From assembly GCA_002914805.1 (NCBI GenBank), contig JXTB01000027.1:1332657-1396656 (forward strand): DNA of 64,000 nucleotides, written 5' to 3'. Below the pieces are notes generated by a model. It was given only the letters and a program-made list of their open reading frames with translations, did not search any database and was not told the DNA's origin. Made by a program: the position numbers and the translations under genes. The DNA is from Parasponia andersonii. Taxonomy: Eukaryota > Streptophyta > Magnoliopsida > Rosales > Cannabaceae. Below, piece by piece: positions 59,501-64,000 of this stretch (position 1 is the stretch's first letter; each line of letters starts with the position of its first letter).

Positions 59501-60059
59501 TAAATAAATTACATACATTCTAGTTATAGTACAAACTGATTGACTAGTCACTACACTCGAGTGCCTGAAAGCCAAGCAATACGTTGTTACACATCTTATT
59601 CAAACTTACTGTATAAACCTAATCAGTTAGTTAGCAAGCTCTTGAGTCTTTGACTTAAACAAGGAACCAGTATATGTAAAAGTTTTGAGAAGATATACAT
59701 GTCCGCTAAAAATTGTTAAGGTAAAACACCATTGAGCAAAACTTCATGTATACCAAATTCTAGCTAGCAATATTTTTTAACTAACAAAAGAAGTATACTA
59801 GTTCTTGTAGGACAAAATTAGAAAAATATTTTCTCTGACTGTCCTTATTATAAAGAAATAATTTGTTTTAAGTTTGTATCGTTGTAACCTTTTAAGATAA
59901 CGAGATATTTGGTATAATGCAAACTATAGCTTCGAGTATACCATAGTACTTTTACTATTTATTTCCAGTGATCAATTTCTAGATTATTCGTATATCAACT
60001 CAGTTTACTAGCTGCATAAGCTATGTCCAGTCTTGTACAAATGATAAGTGTATTTTACT
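59501..60059. other. Spacer between two repeats
   Basis: AT-rich, no recognised feature. It could be part of the 3' flank of the Tat-type element or older repeat sequence. Confidence 0.4.
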
Positions 60060-61590
60060 CGCCTTTGACCTCTTTTTACTTGTTTTTGGTATATATTTTA
60101 GATGAGAAGCGGTTGAGTAGAAAATGCCACATTTTCAAGTGAAAACGAGGCTAAATCAAGGCAATTTTGATTAATCACAAGCGAAGACAAGCGAAATACT
60201 TTTCAACGAGACATAATGTAGCAAGCCAGCTCACACAGAGTTGTAGTAATGCCAAAATTGTGGAGGAAATTGGGCACTGCTGCACTAAATCTTTTGGGAA
60301 AATAGCATTGTAGTGCTAGAAAGTGGCTCTGCAGTGCCACTCTTATGGTGCCGTAGCACTACCTCATGGCATCGCAGTGCTGAGACGAGGTTGGTGTAGC
60401 TCCGTAATGCCATTCCCATGGCATCACAACCCCATCTTATGAGAATTATGGCATCAAAGCACCACTTTGTGGCATTTTTGTGCCGTCTTTTAAACACCTA
60501 TGGTGCTACAACGTCACAGTCTAGTGCCGCAACACCAGTTGCTCGACTACCTTGATGTTGTAGTGCCAAAAAAGTGCAAACAGCCTGCTGAATTCCTGGA
60601 TCGTGATTTGCTACCTGTAGTATTTAATTCTTCTTTCACTCATATGATAGAGGAATGAAAACCCTAATAGCCAATGGGTTGTAGAGCTATTCTAAGGAAA
60701 AAAAATACAATACTAAAGAGAAAATCCGAGAAGAGAAAATCAGATTGGAAGCTTCAAAAGAGTTTTTCTTACCTCTTGCTCTTGTCTTTCTATTTTATTT
60801 TCTATAAATGAATATTTATTATTCTTATTATATTTGTCATAATTCATTTTGTATGAACATGAGCTAAACTTGATTTCTAGGGAGGCAATTAAACCTCTAA
60901 TATAATCTAGCTATTTTATTTTTCTCTACTGTTCTTGATATCCATTGTTTAGTTGGTTGTTCTATCTTAAGCTTATTGCATCTATTTACTTGAACACTAA
61001 ATAGAGTTGTGTTGAGAAACATTTATGAACTTGGGAAGGGGAATTTAGATTTGGACATAGATAGAATATCATAAGATCGCCTAGTATGAGGTGAATTTAC
61101 ATAGGATAGGTATATACATATGTGACTTGTGCAACCTTTGTATGAGAATCATCGAACTTAATGAATTTAGCCAATTTATATTAAGAGTAACATATTAGCT
61201 TGTCTAGATATTTTTACTAATATCTTAGAAGGGAGTTTGTGAGTACAAATGAATTCTCAGTTGTTAACTCTAAATGAATGATTGAATGGTAAGGAAAAGT
61301 AGCAATTGGAGGAGTTAAAGAGTAGATTATATCCATACGGTTTTTATCATTGTTGTTAAAATTACCTTTGGTTGCTTAATTTTGATTTCCATTCTTGTTT
61401 TTTAAATTGAATTTACATTTTTGATTCTTGCACAAAACAACCATTTATTGTCGTTTGGATAAATTAAAAACTAGATTCAGTTAGTAGTTAGCAATTTATG
61501 AACCTAGTGCTCTCCGTGAGATCAATACTCTCTTACCTTTATATTACGTGTTGCGACCCTTATACTTACGGTTTGTTTGTTAGAAATAGC
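60060..61590 (+). repeat. Dispersed LTR-like repeat, copy 2 (relative of 21185-22525)
   Basis: Same block order as copy 1, in the same orientation. From 60270 to 60560 words such as GTGCC, GGCAC, GCACCA and TGGCAT alternate every 15-25 bases. The end (GAGATCAATACTCTCTTACC, then GTTGCGACCCTTATAC) resembles 3' ends of Ty3/gypsy LTRs in plants. It abuts the copia remnant on its right. Confidence 0.6.
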
Positions 61591-61599
61591 CTAATAACC

Positions 61600-63224
61600 A
61601 ACTCATCAAGTATATAGGACTTCCTATCACTCTGGAATTTTCCAATTAAGAGACACTCTCTTTTTTGTTCTTTAATAGGTGTAGATTTATATCTACTAGT
61701 ATTCTGAAAACTCCAGAATCAGCTTTGTTAAAATTTTTAAGAATCTTATCCATGTAGTGTGACTGACTTAAAATAAATCTATTTGATGTTCTTGATACTT
61801 TAACTCCTAATGTGTAATCGGCTAAACCATATCTTTCATGTCAAATTTAGAACTTAATATCTTTTTAGTAGATTTAATCATCTTTTCATTACTACCAACA
61901 ATGAGCATGTCGTCAATATAAAGACACAAAATGATATAGTCATTATTTGTGTTCTTTATGTAGATACATTTATCGCATTTGTTGATTTTAAATCTATTTG
62001 ACATCATCATACTGTTTAATTTCTCATGTATCTTTTTTGGTGCTTACTTTAATCCATATAAAAACTTCACTAATTTACAAATTTTTGTATTCTGCCCAGT
62101 GTAGATTAGGTTGTTCAATGTAGATTTCTTTATTTAAATCTCCATTTAAGAAAGTAGTTTTCACATCCATTTAATGTACTTCAAGATTACGTAAAGCTGC
62201 AATTGCAAGTATCATGCTAATAGAAATTATTCTCATCACAGGAGAATATATATGAAAGTAATCTAAGCCTTCTCGTTGTTTGTAACCTTTAATTATAAGT
62301 CTAGACTTATACTTATCAATTGTTCTATTTGTTTTCATTTTCCCTTTGAAAATTCATTTGGACCTTAAAGGTTTAGAGCCTAGAGGAAGATCCACAAGTT
62401 TTCAAGTATAATTTTACACGATAGAATCAATTTCACTTTAAATAGCATATTTCTACAAAGGGCCTTCCAAGGAGCTCATGGCTTCTTTAAATGTTTGAGG
62501 TTCAACCTTTAGCAAATAGGTCAAAAAATATGGACCAAAAGATTTTTCTGTCCTAGCTACGTCTAAGCTCTTCCTCAACATCCTTAGTATATTCTTGGTC
62601 CTAACTACTTTTAGTAGCAGTCTCATATGTTCATTTGAACGAACTCAACTCTTCTTTGGATCTATATGGAAATATTTATTCAAAAAACGATATATTTCAA
62701 GATTCCATTATCGTGTTTTTGTGTATGTTTGGGATTTACGACTCATACTCAAAAAACCGATAAGTACTACTGTTCTGTGTATATCTAATAAAAATGCAAT
62801 CAACAATCTTTGGTCCTATTTTTACCTTCTTAGGTATAGGTACAGCTACCTTGGCAATACACTCCCATATTCATAAGTATTTGTAGGAAGGTTTTATCCC
62901 TTTCTGTAATTCATACAGTATTTTGTCCTCCTTCTTTTGGGATATTTTATTTAAAAGGTAATTGCTAGTCAATATGGCTTCCATCCACATGTTCTGAGGT
63001 AACCTAGAACTTAACAGCATTGCATTCATCATCGCTTTTAAGGTACGATTTTTCCGCTCAGCAATACCATTTGACTTAGAAGAATAAGACGGAATGACTT
63101 TGTGTATTATTCCGTATTGTGCACAGAACTCACTAAAAGATGATTCATACTCTCCTCCATGATCACTTCTAATCACTTTAATATTCTTATTAAGTTGATT
63201 TTCAACCTCATTCTTGTAACCCAC
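61600..63224 (-). pseudogene. Ty1/copia retrotransposon remnant (integrase and reverse transcriptase), minus strand
   Basis: On the minus strand the order is integrase then RT, as in Ty1/copia. Integrase: IRSDHGGEYESSFSEFCAQY at about 63175-63116 with Asp, then NGIAERKNRTL with the catalytic Glu near 63075-63043, WMEAILTSNYLLNK and the C-terminal part to about 62750. RT: LVKFLYGLK near 62060 and the catalytic YIDDML at about 61920-61903, which is intact; then SSKFDMKDMV. The RT C-terminal part (QLENSRVIGS, YLM) runs to about 61600. Many stops and frameshifts. Gag and protease are missing because the element is cut by the MITE-like element at 63225; the RNase H end is lost at the repeat on the other side. 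Confidence 0.85.
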
Positions 63225-63981
63225 GTTTGGAATGCACAATAAAGATTGGATTGAATTGGCTTGGATTAAATTAATTTTATGTTTGGTGCATTTATATAAG
63301 AGGAACTGAAATGTATTAAAATAATTCACTTCAAAAATAACGCTATGAAGGAGATAATCTTATCCTTTTGAGAATTTGAGATTGGAGGGATTAGGAATGT
63401 TACTAAAAATAATATAATATTTTTGAAGTAGTAAAAATTGGTACATTTTAAAATTAAACATTTAAAGTGGTATTTTCGAAATTAACTTTTAAAAGTGGCA
63501 AAACTAGAAATTATATTCTTAGAAATATGTTTTTAAAAGTGGTATTTTTGAAAATATTTTATAAAAAATGATATTTTTTCCAAAATTAAGTTTTAAAGTT
63601 GTTTTCAAAATATTTTTAAAAGTGGTATTTTTCAAATATTTTTTAAAAGTTGTATTTTCAAAATAATTTTTTAAATGGTTTTTTTCCAAAATATTTTTTT
63701 AAAATAGTATTTTCAAAATATTTTTTAAAATGGTATTTTTGTAAATAAGTTTTTAAAAATGAGATTTTTATAAATTAATTTTTAAAATTGTTATTTTTCT
63801 AATTAATCAAACCTCAAAATTGTTATTTATTTAAAATTATGAAACACGCATACTAATCCTCTCCTAACAAAAAATAGCACACTAAATATGGGATAGGATT
63901 AGACTATAATCATATCTTATATTATTCATCCAATTTTTTAAAATAATACAATCCTATTATATCCTATCTTGCGTACCAAAC
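63225..63981. mobile_element. MITE-like element with an internal array of about 30-bp units, inserted in the copia remnant
   Basis: Ends GTTTGGAATGCACAATAAAG at the left and, in reverse complement, GTTTGGTACGCAAGATAGGA at the right: imperfect inverted repeats. Between about 63430 and 63840 the words TTTTAAAAGTGGTATTTT and TTTCAAAATATT recur with a spacing near 30-35 bases, about ten times. The end style matches 13786-14281. The part of the copia element that should follow is not seen before the end of the window. Confidence 0.55.
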
Positions 63982-64000
63982 AAAGCTATAGAGAACAAAT

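Noticed and set aside
1-64000. A biosynthetic, defence or other co-operating gene cluster
   Set aside because: The six host genes belong to unrelated families with no shared pathway; the rest is transposon sequence. The notable content is the repeat history and the antisense ORF, not a new operon-like system.

Overview
The window is nuclear DNA of a flowering plant, most likely a eudicot. It is AT-rich, with split genes that use GT-AG introns, long AT-rich intergenic stretches, and plant-type transposable elements (Ty3/gypsy of Tekay/Del and Tat type, Ty1/copia, LINE, SINE and MITE-like repeats). I saw no bacterial operon, CRISPR array, rRNA or convincing tRNA gene. The species cannot be told from the sequence alone.

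Host genes, all on the + strand: a membrane-anchored prolyl 4-hydroxylase (2386-5689, 8 exons, 285 aa); an uncharacterised coiled-coil protein with about eight copies of a degenerate LDK-x-L-x-KH-x-SRLEKE motif (8804-12296, 5 exons, 839 aa); a PLATZ zinc-binding transcription factor (26801-27759, 3 exons, 220 aa); a broken 4F5/zf-met2 small zinc-finger gene (28740-30300); a short secreted leucine-rich-repeat protein of the LRR1 type (41368-43680, 7 exons, 212 aa); and an Mpv17/PMP22-family organelle membrane protein (47329-49168, 4 exons, 271 aa). They look like unrelated single genes, not a cluster with a joint function.

Between them lies layered repeat history. At 14454-18005 there is a decayed paralogue of the PLATZ gene that keeps its exon/intron layout. 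Its second intron took a MITE, and the MITE was then split by an LTR retrotransposon that survives only as a solo LTR (15295-17800). Part of the upstream region of that pseudogene occurs a second time at 18860-19390, where it carries a further MITE with a 9-bp target duplication, and is followed by a 3' LINE remnant with a poly(A) tail.

At 30958-39566 sits a complete-length Ty3/gypsy Tekay/Del-type element: LTRs of 2198 and 2196 bp, perfect 5-bp target duplication GTGCA, tRNA-Met-type primer site, purine tract, degenerate gag-pol, and an assembly gap at 36227-36301. Its integrase C-terminus and chromodomain are missing.

The right part of the window (50563 to the end) is almost entirely transposon: an old Tat-lineage Ty3/gypsy element with a second, archaeal-type RNase H domain and a decayed antisense ORF downstream of pol, followed by a 244-bp tandem repeat and the 3' LTR; then a dispersed LTR-like repeat (60060-61590, related to 21185-22525); then a minus-strand Ty1/copia remnant whose integrase end is cut by a MITE-like element (63225-63981). 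Exon limits and repeat comparisons were made by eye.
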